In this document: positions 34,468-43,152 of the stretch, piece by piece
Layout: every line of letters begins with the position of its first letter
Position numbering within the stretch: position 1 is the first letter of the stretch
DNA from: an uncultured bacterium
GTDB lineage: Bacteria; Cyanobacteriota; Vampirovibrionia; Gastranaerophilales; Gastranaerophilaceae
Reading direction: 5' to 3'
DNA length: 64,000 bases
NCBI GenBank assembly: GCA_902779645.1
Contig: CACZCH010000003.1
Location: 1 to 64,000, forward strand
Translations under genes and position numbers: made by a program
Notes under the pieces: generated by a model
Seen by the model: only the letters and a program-made list of their open reading frames with translations
The model's database searches: none
What the model was told of the DNA's origin: nothing

Positions 34468-36384
34468 TTAATCATCTTTTTTAGTTGTTTTCTTTTTTGT
34501 CGTAGTTTTTGTTTTTGTATCAGTTTTCTTTACTGATTTTTTTGCAGTCTTTGCATTTGTTTTTGTTTCTTTAGTTGCAGGTCTTTTCTTTGGAGCCGGC
34601 TCTTCTTTTTGTACCGGTTCTTCAATTTGCGGAGCTAATTTATATTCTGGTCTAGGAGTTTTTTCGCTGTAAGAATTATTTTTGATTTTATCGGCAACTT
34701 TTTTTATTCTGAGTTTTTCAACTTCTTCCAATATATTGTTAACAGGAGTTTCCCAATCATCAGAAGTAGGGCATTGGAAAGGCTTGATACTCTTATACCA
34801 TGCAATGTCATCTCCGTATGTTTTAAACCATCTCCATTCTGTTACTGTATTAAATATACCGAATGTTTTAACACCTAATGCACCTGCAAGGTTCATAACA
34901 CCATTATCTGTTGTAACCATTAAATCCATACAATTCATTGCGCATGCAGTATCTTCCCAGTCTTTAAATGTTTTACCAAGACGAATTAATTTTGTATCAG
35001 CCGGAATTCTGTCCATTTGGCGTGTAAGGTCGTCAACTTGAAAACTGTATACTTCTACATCCGGTAATCTCATTAGCGGATATAAGTATTCAAGCTGAAT
35101 ATCACGGTTAGTTTCTTTACTTGCCATTGTACCTTCGTATGCGATACCGATTTTAAGTTTGTCGTTATCATTAATATGTTCTTTTTTGTAAGCGTTTATT
35201 TTTGCTTGCGGAACTTTCAAGTATCCTTCAGGAAGCGGAATATTATCAGGTGTTGTGTCGCAAACAATCGGTAAGTCCATCATTGGTATCCAATAATCAT
35301 ATTTAAGGTTTGGAATTTCGCTTTCGGAATAAACTTCAACACCCAGTTTAGAATCTTTCATAAGCGGTATCAAAGAATTTTGTACAACAAGCAATACTTC
35401 TTTACACCTTTTCTTCATCTCTTCTATAAATCTTACAAACATTATAGAGTCACCAAAACCTTGTTCAAAGTGAACCAAAATAGTTTTGTTGGTAATATCT
35501 ATTTTCATGTTCCATTTTTTCTTTTTGGTTTTAAGCAATTCAGGGAATGCAACGTTGCCTAAATCTTCTTTTAAGAATCTGTGTTGTAAGAATTTAAATC
35601 CTTCAGAAAAACGTTTATGTTTAACAAGATAAGCCCCGTATGCGTGCAAATCTGAATGTGTCGGGTTGAGATACATCAATTTTGCATACATTTCATCTGC
35701 TTTTGCAACTTCATCAAATTTGCCCAAAACGTAAGCAAGGTTTTTAACAACGATTCTGTTCTGAGGAGCGAGTTCAAAAGCTCTTGTAAGATAGTAAATT
35801 TGTTTTTCTTTATATTTATCTTGATAGCAAGTCGAATACAAGTGACCAAGCATATTATAGATAGTAAAGTTGTTAGGATATTTTTCAAGAGCTTTTTCAT
35901 AATACCCGATAGCTCTTTTATTATCTTTAATGTCACTGTATATTATGTCGCCTAAATAAATGTAAACATCTTCTTTATCGGGAGAAATTTCTTCAAAGTG
36001 TTCAAGGAATTTTATAGCCATATCAGCATCGCCAAGTCTTTTCATACATAAGCCGATGTTTTTAAATACGGAAACAGGAAATCCCGGAAAATTAATCATT
36101 TCTCTGTAAAGTTCCAGTGCTTCTAAGAACCTTTGTTCGCCCATAAGTTTTTGACCATATCCCATAGAAAAATTTAAATATTTATTTATGGTATTGCGTT
36201 TTTCAGATTCATTTAATATTTTTGGAATAACTTCTCTGTATTTTTTTAGTCCAAGCTCCAATTTACCTGCTTTGCAATATTGCTCAGACATTGCAATATC
36301 CATTGAGGTTATTAAATCAGTTTCGTTAGGTGCTTTATTTATCGGAACTTCTTTGGTTACAATTAAACGTCTTGATACTTGCAT
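34468..36384 (-). CDS. TPR protein with GT9-like glycosyltransferase domain
   Basis: A 638-residue protein. Residues about 20-275 contain roughly seven tetratricopeptide repeats (for example DADMAIKFLEHFEEISPDKE and KRAIGYYEKALEKYPNN). Residues 290-560 resemble glycosyltransferases of the heptosyltransferase or TPR-linked type (ILVHFEQGFGDSIMFVRF, KIGIAYEGTMAS, DLMVTTDNGVMNLAGALG). A Lys/Thr-rich tail (residues 590-638) is basic and disordered. AAGGAG precedes the ATG. Such TPR-transferases often modify flagellin or surface structures, but no acceptor is evident here. Confidence 0.82.
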   Translation of the reverse strand: MQVSRRLIVTKEVPINKAPNETDLITSMDIAMSEQYCKAGKLELGLKKYREVIPKILNESEKRNTINKYLNFSMGYGQKLMGEQRFLEALELYREMINFPGFPVSVFKNIGLCMKRLGDADMAIKFLEHFEEISPDKEDVYIYLGDIIYSDIKDNKRAIGYYEKALEKYPNNFTIYNMLGHLYSTCYQDKYKEKQIYYLTRAFELAPQNRIVVKNLAYVLGKFDEVAKADEMYAKLMYLNPTHSDLHAYGAYLVKHKRFSEGFKFLQHRFLKEDLGNVAFPELLKTKKKKWNMKIDITNKTILVHFEQGFGDSIMFVRFIEEMKKRCKEVLLVVQNSLIPLMKDSKLGVEVYSESEIPNLKYDYWIPMMDLPIVCDTTPDNIPLPEGYLKVPQAKINAYKKEHINDNDKLKIGIAYEGTMASKETNRDIQLEYLYPLMRLPDVEVYSFQVDDLTRQMDRIPADTKLIRLGKTFKDWEDTACAMNCMDLMVTTDNGVMNLAGALGVKTFGIFNTVTEWRWFKTYGDDIAWYKSIKPFQCPTSDDWETPVNNILEEVEKLRIKKVADKIKNNSYSEKTPRPEYKLAPQIEEPVQKEEPAPKKRPATKETKTNAKTAKKSVKKTDTKTKTTTKKKTTKKDD

Positions 36385-36472
36385 AAATGCTCTCCTTAGC
36401 TATTTTTAAAAGTATAATATCATATTTTTAAGCTTTAGAGAAGAGTGAAAAATAATAAATCAACTATTAAAA

Positions 36473-39043
36473 TTAGAATAAATTCAATTGTGGAGAAAGG
36501 TTTTCAATATCGATTTCAGTATCTTTTCTGCGTGTTGAAAGGTTCTTTGAATTATCTTTCTGCATTTTTTTCATAAGCTCTTCAGAACGAGAAACAACGC
36601 TCTTGGGTAATCCTGCCATTTTTGCAACTTGAATACCGTAACTTTTGCTGGCTCCTCCGGGGACAATTTTTCTTAAAAATTCAATTTCTCCGTTTTCTTC
36701 ACTAACGGTTATTCTGTAATTTTTAATCTGTGGGAAAGTTTTTGTCATTACGTTAAGTTCGTGATAGTGTGTTGCAAAAATACAGCGTGCTTTTATATTA
36801 TTTGCAATATATTCCGCAACCGCCCAGGCTATTGCGACTCCGTCATAAGTGCTTGTACCGCGTCCGATTTCATCAATTAAAATTAAGCTTTTTTCTGTTG
36901 CATTACTTAAAATGCAAGCCGTTTCGGTCATTTCTACCATAAAAGTTGATTTACCTAATGTTAAATCATCGCTGGCACCAACTCTTGTAAAGATTTTATC
37001 TACAATCCCAATCTCAGCATAATCGGCAGGAATAAATGAACCTGTTTGTGCGAGAATCGCAATTAGAGCATTTTGTCTCATATATGTTGATTTACCTGCC
37101 ATGTTCGGACCTGTAAGTATCATAAATTGTGTTTTAGTATTGCTGTTTGCATAAAGTTCTATGTCATTTGAAACATACAAGCCTAGCGGTAAAATCTGTT
37201 CCAAAACAGGGTGTCTTCCGTTTTTAACAACGAATCCTTCTCCATCATTTAAAATCGGGCAAACATAATTTTGTACACAAGCTGTTGTTGCAAAAGAAGT
37301 TAAAACATCCAGTTTTGCAATACAATCTGCTGTGTCACGGATTATGGAAACGAATTCAGAAGAGTAATTCCTAAAATCGCAAAACAATTTATATTCAAGT
37401 TCGAATGCTTTTACTTGAGAAGTGAGAACTGCGTCTTCATGTTTTTTTAATTCTTCCGTTATAAATCTTTCGCCGGTTGTAACAGTCTGTTTTCTTATAT
37501 AATCTGCCGGAACTTTATTCAAGTTAGAGTTAGTGACTTCAATGTAATATCCAAATACCTTATTAAAACCTACTTTAAGTATATTTATACCGGTCTTTTC
37601 TTTTTCTCTCTGTTCAAATTCTTTGAGCCAATTTTCTCCGTTATACATCAAATCTCTGTAATAATCGAGTTGTGCATTTACTCCCTCTTTGATTAATCCG
37701 CCTTCTTTAATAATTTGGGGGGCATCTTCTTTTATAGTTCTTTCAATCAGCGATACATATTCTTTTAATGATTCAAGATGTTCTTCTATCGGATTAAAAA
37801 TGTTCAGCCCGATTGATTTTGCAGTTTCAACCAAGTCAGGAAGCGCATTTAATGAAATTTTTAAACTTAAAAAGTCTTTAGGATTTGCACTTGAGTTGCT
37901 GAGTTTTGTTGAAAGTCTTTGAATATCGTAAATATTTTTGAGTTCTTCTTGAAGCCGAAATCTTTCTTGCGGATGTTCAACAATCAGTTTAACCATCTCT
38001 TGACGATTTTTTATTTTATCTAAATCTTTTAACGGCTGGCAAATCCAAGTTTTTAGAAGCCTTGCTCCCATATTTGTGACAGTTTTATCAATTGCCCATA
38101 AGAGAGAACCATACCTGCTTTTTTCTCTTAAAGTTTCGGTAAGTTCAAGATTTTTTCTTGTACCTGAGTCAATAGAAACAAATTCTGATAGTTCATAAGT
38201 TTCGATTTTCTCAAATTTTGGAAATCCTTCTTTCATGTTTTCCCAAATGTATGCAAGAAGTCCTGCCGCTGTTCTAAAACCTAATGGGCAAGAATCGTAT
38301 CCTATTGAATCAAGTGAATTAACTTTGAAAACTTGTTTTAAATTGTTTTGCGCAAAATGTTCTTCAAATACATTAGACGGGACTTTTGAACAGTTGTAAT
38401 TATCAACTATTTCGTCAGGTAAATCCACGGTTTCTTCTGGTACAATTTGAAAAGGTTGAAGCTTTAGTTTTTTTGAAACAGCTATAACTTCTGAAGGTTG
38501 AATCCGGGCAAGTTCTGTAAGCAATGTTTCATAATCAAGCTGAGTTGCTTTAAATTCGCCGGTTGAAATATCAGTATATGCAAAGCCCCATTTATCTTTA
38601 TCTTTGTAGATTGCGCACATGTAATTGTTGCTGTTTTGTTTCAGAAGATTACTTTCATATAATGTACCTGCTGTAATTATACGGACGACTCCGCGTTTTA
38701 CTACACCTTTTACAAGCTTCGGGTCTTCCAATTGCTCACAAATTGCAACTTTTATATCCTTATGAACAAGTTTTTCCAAATATCCATCCAAAGCTTTTAC
38801 AGGTATACCTGCAAGCGGAATCCGCCCAAGTTTACCGCATTCTCTGCCCGTTAAAGTAATTTCTAATTCACGAGACATAGTTTCGGCATCTTCAAAAAAT
38901 GTTTCATAAAAATCACCCATTCTATATAAAAGCAAACAATCAGGGTTCTCCCTTTTTGTTTCTAAAAACTTCTGCATTGCAGGAGTCAAATCCTCCGGTG
39001 ATACATCAACAGTATTAATATGATTAATCTCAGATTTTCCCAT
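36473..39043 (-). CDS. mutS: DNA mismatch repair protein MutS
   Basis: An 856-residue full-length MutS1. The mismatch-binding domain is at the N-terminus with RMGDFYETFFEDAE (the Phe-x-Glu reader motif). Clamp and lever follow. The ATPase domain has Walker A GPNMAGKSTYMRQ, Walker B LILIDEIGRGTSTYDG and the conserved FATHYHEL. Mismatch repair starts by MutS recognising mispairs. No Shine-Dalgarno is seen: the -10 box TAAAAT ends 6 nt before the ATG, which predicts a leaderless transcript. mutL is not adjacent. Confidence 0.97.
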   Translation of the reverse strand: MGKSEINHINTVDVSPEDLTPAMQKFLETKRENPDCLLLYRMGDFYETFFEDAETMSRELEITLTGRECGKLGRIPLAGIPVKALDGYLEKLVHKDIKVAICEQLEDPKLVKGVVKRGVVRIITAGTLYESNLLKQNSNNYMCAIYKDKDKWGFAYTDISTGEFKATQLDYETLLTELARIQPSEVIAVSKKLKLQPFQIVPEETVDLPDEIVDNYNCSKVPSNVFEEHFAQNNLKQVFKVNSLDSIGYDSCPLGFRTAAGLLAYIWENMKEGFPKFEKIETYELSEFVSIDSGTRKNLELTETLREKSRYGSLLWAIDKTVTNMGARLLKTWICQPLKDLDKIKNRQEMVKLIVEHPQERFRLQEELKNIYDIQRLSTKLSNSSANPKDFLSLKISLNALPDLVETAKSIGLNIFNPIEEHLESLKEYVSLIERTIKEDAPQIIKEGGLIKEGVNAQLDYYRDLMYNGENWLKEFEQREKEKTGINILKVGFNKVFGYYIEVTNSNLNKVPADYIRKQTVTTGERFITEELKKHEDAVLTSQVKAFELEYKLFCDFRNYSSEFVSIIRDTADCIAKLDVLTSFATTACVQNYVCPILNDGEGFVVKNGRHPVLEQILPLGLYVSNDIELYANSNTKTQFMILTGPNMAGKSTYMRQNALIAILAQTGSFIPADYAEIGIVDKIFTRVGASDDLTLGKSTFMVEMTETACILSNATEKSLILIDEIGRGTSTYDGVAIAWAVAEYIANNIKARCIFATHYHELNVMTKTFPQIKNYRITVSEENGEIEFLRKIVPGGASKSYGIQVAKMAGLPKSVVSRSEELMKKMQKDNSKNLSTRRKDTEIDIENLSPQLNLF

Positions 39044-39049
39044 ACAAAA

Positions 39050-39055
39050 ATTTTA
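39050..39055 (-). promoter_or_regulatory. Leaderless-type -10 box of mutS
   Basis: TAAAAT on the minus strand is separated from the mutS ATG (39043) by 6 nt (TTTTGT), with no ribosome site. The -35 is unclear. Confidence 0.5.
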
Positions 39056-39172
39056 TCACAAAGAATAGGTTTAATTCTTATATAGTTTGCATAAAAACAT
39101 CAAAAATCTTTTGTTCTTTGGTTTTTACTGCATGCTATATAGATTTACAATTGTTAAAATATACAAAAAGAA

Positions 39173-39194
39173 GCCTGACTGTAAACAATCAGGC
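39173..39194 (-). terminator. Terminator of the 39267 small gene
   Basis: Stem GCCTGA / TCAGGC with further pairing inside (one mismatch). On the minus strand it is followed by CTTCTTTTTG, a U-rich tract. It closes the transcript about 75 nt past the stop codon of the 56-residue gene. Confidence 0.75.
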
Positions 39195-39266
39195 GCTAAT
39201 AGATAAGTAAGTTTTGGGGAATTAAATTAGTTAAGTAAGATTAAGATTGGTATTATTTTATAAACT

Positions 39267-39437
39267 TTACTTTTTGACTCGAGATATAAAAGTAACTCTC
39301 GATTTCAAATCGACTGCAAATAATCGCATTTCGTCTACCAGAATGTGTGATTGGTCTCCTCGGTCTCCGTCAATATAGAATTCTTTGGAGATTTGTGTCG
39401 CCATTGCATTAATGTTGTAGGTGTTTAGGATTGCCAT
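39267..39437 (-). CDS. 56-residue protein of unknown function
   Basis: The ATG at 39437 is selected over longer in-frame starts because GAGAGG lies 8 nt upstream. The protein opens MAILNTYNINAMATQISKEF, an N-terminal style shared with other short proteins here, and is basic at its end (LKSRVTFISRVKK). No membrane segment. It has its own terminator and a long structured leader, so it is likely expressed as a single-gene unit, perhaps abundantly. The function is unknown. Confidence 0.65.
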   Translation of the reverse strand: MAILNTYNINAMATQISKEFYIDGDRGDQSHILVDEMRLFAVDLKSRVTFISRVKK

Positions 39438-39580
39438 AGATAATACCTCTCTTTCACCTTTTGAACAAAGGCTCAAAAGGCCGTTTTTACTTACTCTCGT
39501 ACTAATATTCAGTTGTTTTAGGCGCAATTACTCAGCCTCTTAGCCAATAGGCATAAGGCAAATTAAGTATAGAACCGTCG
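39438..39580 (-). promoter_or_regulatory. Structured 5' leader of the small gene
   Basis: On the minus strand, an imperfect stem-loop GCCTTATGCC...GGCTAAGAGGC (39559-39535) is followed by a perfect 8-bp hairpin CCTTTTGA / TCAAAAGG (39480-39457) ending just before the ribosome site. This could gate translation. It does not match any riboswitch I know. A perfect 19-nt palindrome (AAGTTTTGT-T-ACAAAACTT) lies further upstream at about 39718-39736. Confidence 0.45.
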
Positions 39581-39807
39581 TTACCAAATTTAGTACAAAT
39601 CGTTCTTACTTTTTTGCTAAATTACTTTAACAAATTTTACTATTTAATTTTGACTCTCTTAGATTTGTCTTACATATATATAAAGTTTATATAAAATTTA
39701 AAATTTCACGAGAGAGAAGTTTTGTTACAAAACTTAACAAAATTGAAGCAAGTACAAATCTGTATACAAAAATAAAACCCAATAAAGTCAACTGTTTACA
39801 GCTATAT
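39581..39807. other. AT-rich divergent spacer
   Basis: About 230 bp between the small gene's leader and promoter P3, with the 39718-39736 palindrome and no supported gene. The promoter of the small gene must lie here or just to its left. Confidence 0.5.
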
Positions 39808-39867
39808 TGTAAAGATTTGTAAATATTCTTCTAAAAATCCTAAAGTTTTCAGAATTTGTGCCGATAT
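39808..39867 (+). promoter_or_regulatory. Sigma-28-type promoter P3
   Basis: TAAAGTTT (39841-39848), 11-bp spacer, GCCGATAT (39860-39867). Two TGTAAA boxes start at 39808 and 39818, 10 bp apart, the nearer 23 bp before the -35. It reads into the gene at 39897, which has AGAGG before its ATG. Confidence 0.83.
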
Positions 39868-39896
39868 ATATTATATATCATATAAGAGGTGTGTTT

Positions 39897-40367
39897 ATGT
39901 CAAATTTCACAGTAAACGGAGTATATTCTTATAGCAGTTCAAATATCTACTCTTACTTGGGCAGAGTGCCTACAAGTCAGAGAGCATTACAAGATGCTTT
40001 TCGTGAATACGGTATAAGACCAACCGGAAATGACTATGATTTGAAACGCCTCAAAAATGCAATGTATGAAGATTATTCTGCTCAGGTTCAGGAACAGATT
40101 AATAATCAAAATGCGCAGAAAAATGATGTACCATGGGCAGGTTTGCTTACGCAAATAGGTATACAGCCTACCGGTGATTATGCTAAAGATAAATCAGCTT
40201 TTGATAATGCAATTAATTTATTAAGTCAAAGTGCAATTGATGGTCAGGCAATGGCATATTTTGCAGGACTAAGAAGCGAGGCTCAGAGAGTGTTTGGTTC
40301 TTATAATCAACCGGCTCAACAAGGACAAATATCATTCTATACTTATGAATCTCAACATTTTTCATAA
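39897..40367 (+). CDS. Sigma-28-controlled protein with a duplicated GI(R/Q)PTG motif
   Basis: A 156-residue protein. The ATG at 39897 is right because the longer frame start (39858) would lie inside the promoter's -10 box, and AGAGG precedes 39897. A short Ser/Tyr-rich N-terminus (SNFTVNGVYSYSSSNIYSYL) is followed by two related segments, YGIRPTGNDYDLKRLKNAM (about residues 36-54) and IGIQPTGDYAKDKSAFDNAI (about 94-113). No signal peptide. The promoter and simple composition would suit a flagellum-linked or exported protein. The function is unknown. Confidence 0.72.
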   Translation: MSNFTVNGVYSYSSSNIYSYLGRVPTSQRALQDAFREYGIRPTGNDYDLKRLKNAMYEDYSAQVQEQINNQNAQKNDVPWAGLLTQIGIQPTGDYAKDKSAFDNAINLLSQSAIDGQAMAYFAGLRSEAQRVFGSYNQPAQQGQISFYTYESQHFS

Positions 40368-40398
40368 AATAATATGAAGAGTTGAAAATAGTTTGGGT

Positions 40399-40421
40399 GC
40401 CGTCATAGAGGTTATGGCGGC
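40399..40421 (+). terminator. Probable terminator of the 39897 gene
   Basis: 9-bp stem GCCGTCATA / TATGGCGGC (one G-U pair) with a 5-nt loop. A run of seven Ts begins 9 nt later, somewhat far from the stem, just before the SDR gene promoter. Confidence 0.6.
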
Positions 40422-40439
40422 ATCACTGCGTTTTTTTGA

Positions 40440-40445
40440 TATAAT
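40440..40445 (+). promoter_or_regulatory. Leaderless-type -10 box of the SDR gene
   Basis: TATAAT is separated from the ATG at 40452 by 6 nt (AATTTT). There is no ribosome site in between and the -35 is not obvious. Confidence 0.55.
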
Positions 40446-40451
40446 AATTTT

Positions 40452-41147
40452 ATGAATATTTTAGTAACAGGTGCGACAAGGGGTATTGGCAAGGCTATCG
40501 CTCAAAATTTGGACGGTACAATTTTTGCTGTCGGGAGAAGCGAAGAGCTTTTAAAAACTTATGAGAATTATCTTGTTTGCGACTTGTCAGATAAAAATGA
40601 TTTGGAAAGATTGGGTGAATATATTCAAGAAAATAAGATTGACATTCTTGTTAATAATGCAGGTGAATATATTTATTCTCCGATTGAAGATATTGAGTAT
40701 GACAAGCTTGAACATATTATGAAAGTTAATCTGATATCTCCTTTATATTTGATATCAAAAGCTGTTCCGTATATGAAATCAAAAAAATGGGGCAGAATAA
40801 TAAATATTGGTTCAATAAGCGGAGTTATGGGAGAAGCTTGTGCAAGTTTGTATTCTGCATCAAAAGCGGGTTTAATTGGCGGGACTAAAGCATTAGCGCT
40901 GGAACTTGCAGAGTATAATATAACCGTTAATACAATTAACCCCGGCTGGGTTGATACTGAGATGGGGAATTCTTCTGCAAACGATGGTGAGTGGACAAAA
41001 GAGGAAGTGATTGAATGTATCCCTCAGAAACGCTTCGTATCGCCAAAAGAAGTTGCCGGCATGGTTAAATACTTGATATCTGAGGAAGCAAAAGGTGTTA
41101 CCGGACAGTCAATTAACCTTTGCGCAGGTTTGAGTGTCGGATTTTAA
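40452..41147 (+). CDS. Short-chain dehydrogenase/reductase, FabG-like
   Basis: A 231-residue NAD(P)-dependent oxidoreductase. The cofactor motif TGATRGIGKAI (Gly-x3-Gly-x-Gly) is at residues 6-16, NNAG at about 67, the catalytic Ser in GSISGVMG, and the Tyr-x3-Lys in YSASKAGL. The C-terminus (VTGQSINLCAGLSVGF) is FabG-like. A 3-bp gap leads into the chromate-transporter genes. The substrate cannot be told from the sequence: 3-oxoacyl-ACP reduction is possible, but there is no fatty-acid gene nearby. Confidence 0.88.
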   Translation: MNILVTGATRGIGKAIAQNLDGTIFAVGRSEELLKTYENYLVCDLSDKNDLERLGEYIQENKIDILVNNAGEYIYSPIEDIEYDKLEHIMKVNLISPLYLISKAVPYMKSKKWGRIINIGSISGVMGEACASLYSASKAGLIGGTKALALELAEYNITVNTINPGWVDTEMGNSSANDGEWTKEEVIECIPQKRFVSPKEVAGMVKYLISEEAKGVTGQSINLCAGLSVGF

Positions 41148-41150
41148 TAT

Positions 41151-41705
41151 ATGAAAATATCTTTGTTAAAACTGTTCTTAATTTTTATCAAAATCGGTGC
41201 TATTCTGCTTGGAGGCGGGTATGTTATTCTGCCTATAATGCAGAGTGAATTTTCTGAAAAAAGAAAGCTCGTGACTCAAGAGGAATTGGTTAATTATTTT
41301 GCGCTTTCTCAGTCTTTACCCGGGATAATAGCAGCGAATATGACCATGTTTATAGGGTATAAGCTTAGGGGTAAATTTGGGGCTCTTTCTGCGATGTTTG
41401 GAGTTATTTTTGTCCCGTTTTGGTGTATAGTCCTTTTAGCCTCTGTTTTAGGCAAGTTTGTCAACAATACTTATGTCCAAGGTGCACTTTGGGGTGTCGG
41501 GGTCGGAGTTGTTGCTATGATAATTCTCACAACAAGAGAAATTTGGCAAAAATCAAACAGAACTCTTTATTTTTATATTATATTTTTGCTCTCTCTTATT
41601 TCTATACTGATAATGAAAATATCACCGATTCAGACTATAATTTTATTTTCAATTTCAGGAATTTTATTTAAGTCATTTCAAAGAAAGCGAGGTATAAACA
41701 AATGA
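41151..41705 (+). CDS. Chromate transporter family protein, first half-subunit
   Basis: A 184-residue membrane protein with about five or six hydrophobic segments. It carries the family signature GGGYVILPIMQSEF near the N-terminus and SLPGIIAANMTMFIGYK. In CHR-superfamily short-chain systems two such half-size proteins are encoded side by side and act together, and here the second overlaps by 4 nt. Chromate efflux is the family name. The natural substrate in gut-type bacteria may be another anion. Confidence 0.88.
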   Translation: MKISLLKLFLIFIKIGAILLGGGYVILPIMQSEFSEKRKLVTQEELVNYFALSQSLPGIIAANMTMFIGYKLRGKFGALSAMFGVIFVPFWCIVLLASVLGKFVNNTYVQGALWGVGVGVVAMIILTTREIWQKSNRTLYFYIIFLLSLISILIMKISPIQTIILFSISGILFKSFQRKRGINK

Positions 41706-42220
41706 TATACCTGCTTCTTATATATGAATTTTTTATGATTGGCTTATTTTCTTTTGGCGGAGGATATGCAACGATTCCGTTTCTTTATCATATATCGGAA
41801 ATATATGGCTGGTACTCTTTAGACGAGCTTACACAAATGGTTGCCGTAGCATCAATTACTCCGGGACCGGTCGGGATTAATACTGCAACTTATGCGGGGT
41901 TAAAGACCTCAGGGATACTTGGTTCTCTTTTAGCAACAACATCCGAGATGATACCTTCTTTTATTTTGGTAATAATCGTGTCTAAAATTTTAAACAAATT
42001 TAGCGAGAATTTTTATGTCAAAGTTCTATTAGAAACTCTTAAACCTATCGGGTGCGCACTATTGGCTTCTGTTGCGGTAGGCTTACTTAAGCCGACATTA
42101 TATGATTATAAGGCAATGATTCTTTTGGGAATTCTTATTCTGTTGAGCTGGCGTTCTAAAAAAGATCCGTTATATTATCTGCTTATTTCGGGAATTGTTG
42201 GGATACTACTCAGATTGTAA
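41702..42220 (+). CDS. Chromate transporter family protein, second half-subunit
   Basis: A 172-residue membrane protein, partner of the preceding gene. The signature GGGYATIPFLYHISEIYGW is followed by SITPGPVGINTATYAG. Several hydrophobic segments fill the remainder. The two halves have the same domain, presumably by ancient duplication, and would be inserted with opposite topology. Start codon overlaps the upstream stop (ATGA). Confidence 0.88.
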   Translation: MIYLLLIYEFFMIGLFSFGGGYATIPFLYHISEIYGWYSLDELTQMVAVASITPGPVGINTATYAGLKTSGILGSLLATTSEMIPSFILVIIVSKILNKFSENFYVKVLLETLKPIGCALLASVAVGLLKPTLYDYKAMILLGILILLSWRSKKDPLYYLLISGIVGILLRL

Positions 42221-42261
42221 CCGAATAAACATGTGGTATAATAAGAAAAAAGGAAAAAATA

Positions 42262-42861
42262 ATGTTTAAGCGTAAATGTAAAATAACTTTTATAACTCAC
42301 GGTGCAACTGTTCATTCAATGGATGGTATTATAAGTGATTCTGAGAAGTTTCCGAAAATTACAGATATAGGTGAAGAAGAGATAGAAAAAGTTTGTGAAT
42401 ACCTTACAAAAAGAGGTGTTCAATACGATAAGATATATACAAGTTCCTCTACCAGATGTATTCAATCAGCTCAGATAGTTGCAAAACTTTTCAAAAAAAG
42501 AACAACTATAATAGAGCTTCCTGCAAGAAAGCTTGGTGAATGGAGCGGACAGTCTGTTGAAGATATTTATAAAGAGTATGGTAACAAAGCTATAACAATG
42601 ACACCAAAAGGCGGTGAAAGTTTAAAAGCTTTTAATAAAAGAGTTGGGGAAGTTATCAATAAATTGGTAGAAGAGAATCATGGTAACAGAATTATAGTTG
42701 TAACGACTCCGGATGTTGTACAGGCAGCAGTAGCACTTGCTCTTAATCTGACTCCTGAAAATCAATTCAAAACACTTATAAAAACGGGTTCACTTACTCA
42801 AATTAGCTATTTTGTTGATAATTGGTCAAGTGTAATATATTCTGACTATATGCCTTTATAA
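42262..42861 (+). CDS. Histidine-phosphatase (phosphoglycerate mutase-like) protein with altered active site
   Basis: A 199-residue member of the branch-1 histidine phosphatases by overall pattern (YDKIYTSSSTRCIQSAQIVA, ARKLGEWSGQ, GGESLKAFNKRV). The usual Arg-His-Gly is Thr12-His13-Gly14 here (ITHGAT), and the second conserved His region (normally V-x-H-G) reads VVTTPDVVQ. The nucleophilic His is kept but a phosphate-binding Arg and the second His are lost, so catalysis may be gone or changed. Shine-Dalgarno AAAGGA and a TATAAT box are upstream. Confidence 0.8.
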   Translation: MFKRKCKITFITHGATVHSMDGIISDSEKFPKITDIGEEEIEKVCEYLTKRGVQYDKIYTSSSTRCIQSAQIVAKLFKKRTTIIELPARKLGEWSGQSVEDIYKEYGNKAITMTPKGGESLKAFNKRVGEVINKLVEENHGNRIIVVTTPDVVQAAVALALNLTPENQFKTLIKTGSLTQISYFVDNWSSVIYSDYMPL

Positions 42862-42862
42862 T

Positions 42863-42891
42863 TTTACAAAAAATCTGATATGCGCTAAACT
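42863..42891 (+). promoter_or_regulatory. Leaderless-type promoter of the 42898 gene
   Basis: TTTACA (42863-42868), 17-bp spacer, TAAACT (42886-42891), then 6 nt (GTTGTT) to the ATG. There is no Shine-Dalgarno. It begins just after the stop codon of the phosphatase-like gene. Confidence 0.6.
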
Positions 42892-42897
42892 GTTGTT

Positions 42898-43119
42898 ATG
42901 CTTGATATAGATACAGGTGAGCAAATTGTGGCTCTATATAAATTATTCCAAATAAAAGGCGGGAAAAAAGAAGAAAAATTCCAATCCACGGACATTAATG
43001 AAGCTTTGGATTTTCAAAAAATGTATGCTTCAAAATACCGTGAAGGTCTTTATATGGAGATTTCGCCTAAGAAGAAAATTTATAATTGGAAGGAAAAGAA
43101 GGTTGAGGAAGAATTTTAA
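42898..43119 (+). CDS. 73-residue hypothetical protein
   Basis: A small, charged, probably alpha/beta protein (MLDIDTGEQIVALYKLFQ ... EALDFQKMYASKYREGLY) with Lys/Glu-rich ends and no hydrophobic segment. Its own -35/-10 lie immediately upstream and predict a leaderless mRNA. It precedes the Y-family polymerase by 33 bp and could be co-expressed with it. The family is not recognised. Confidence 0.65.
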   Translation: MLDIDTGEQIVALYKLFQIKGGKKEEKFQSTDINEALDFQKMYASKYREGLYMEISPKKKIYNWKEKKVEEEF

Positions 43120-43152
43120 AATTTTACTCAATCTTGTTTTAATGTATTGTAT

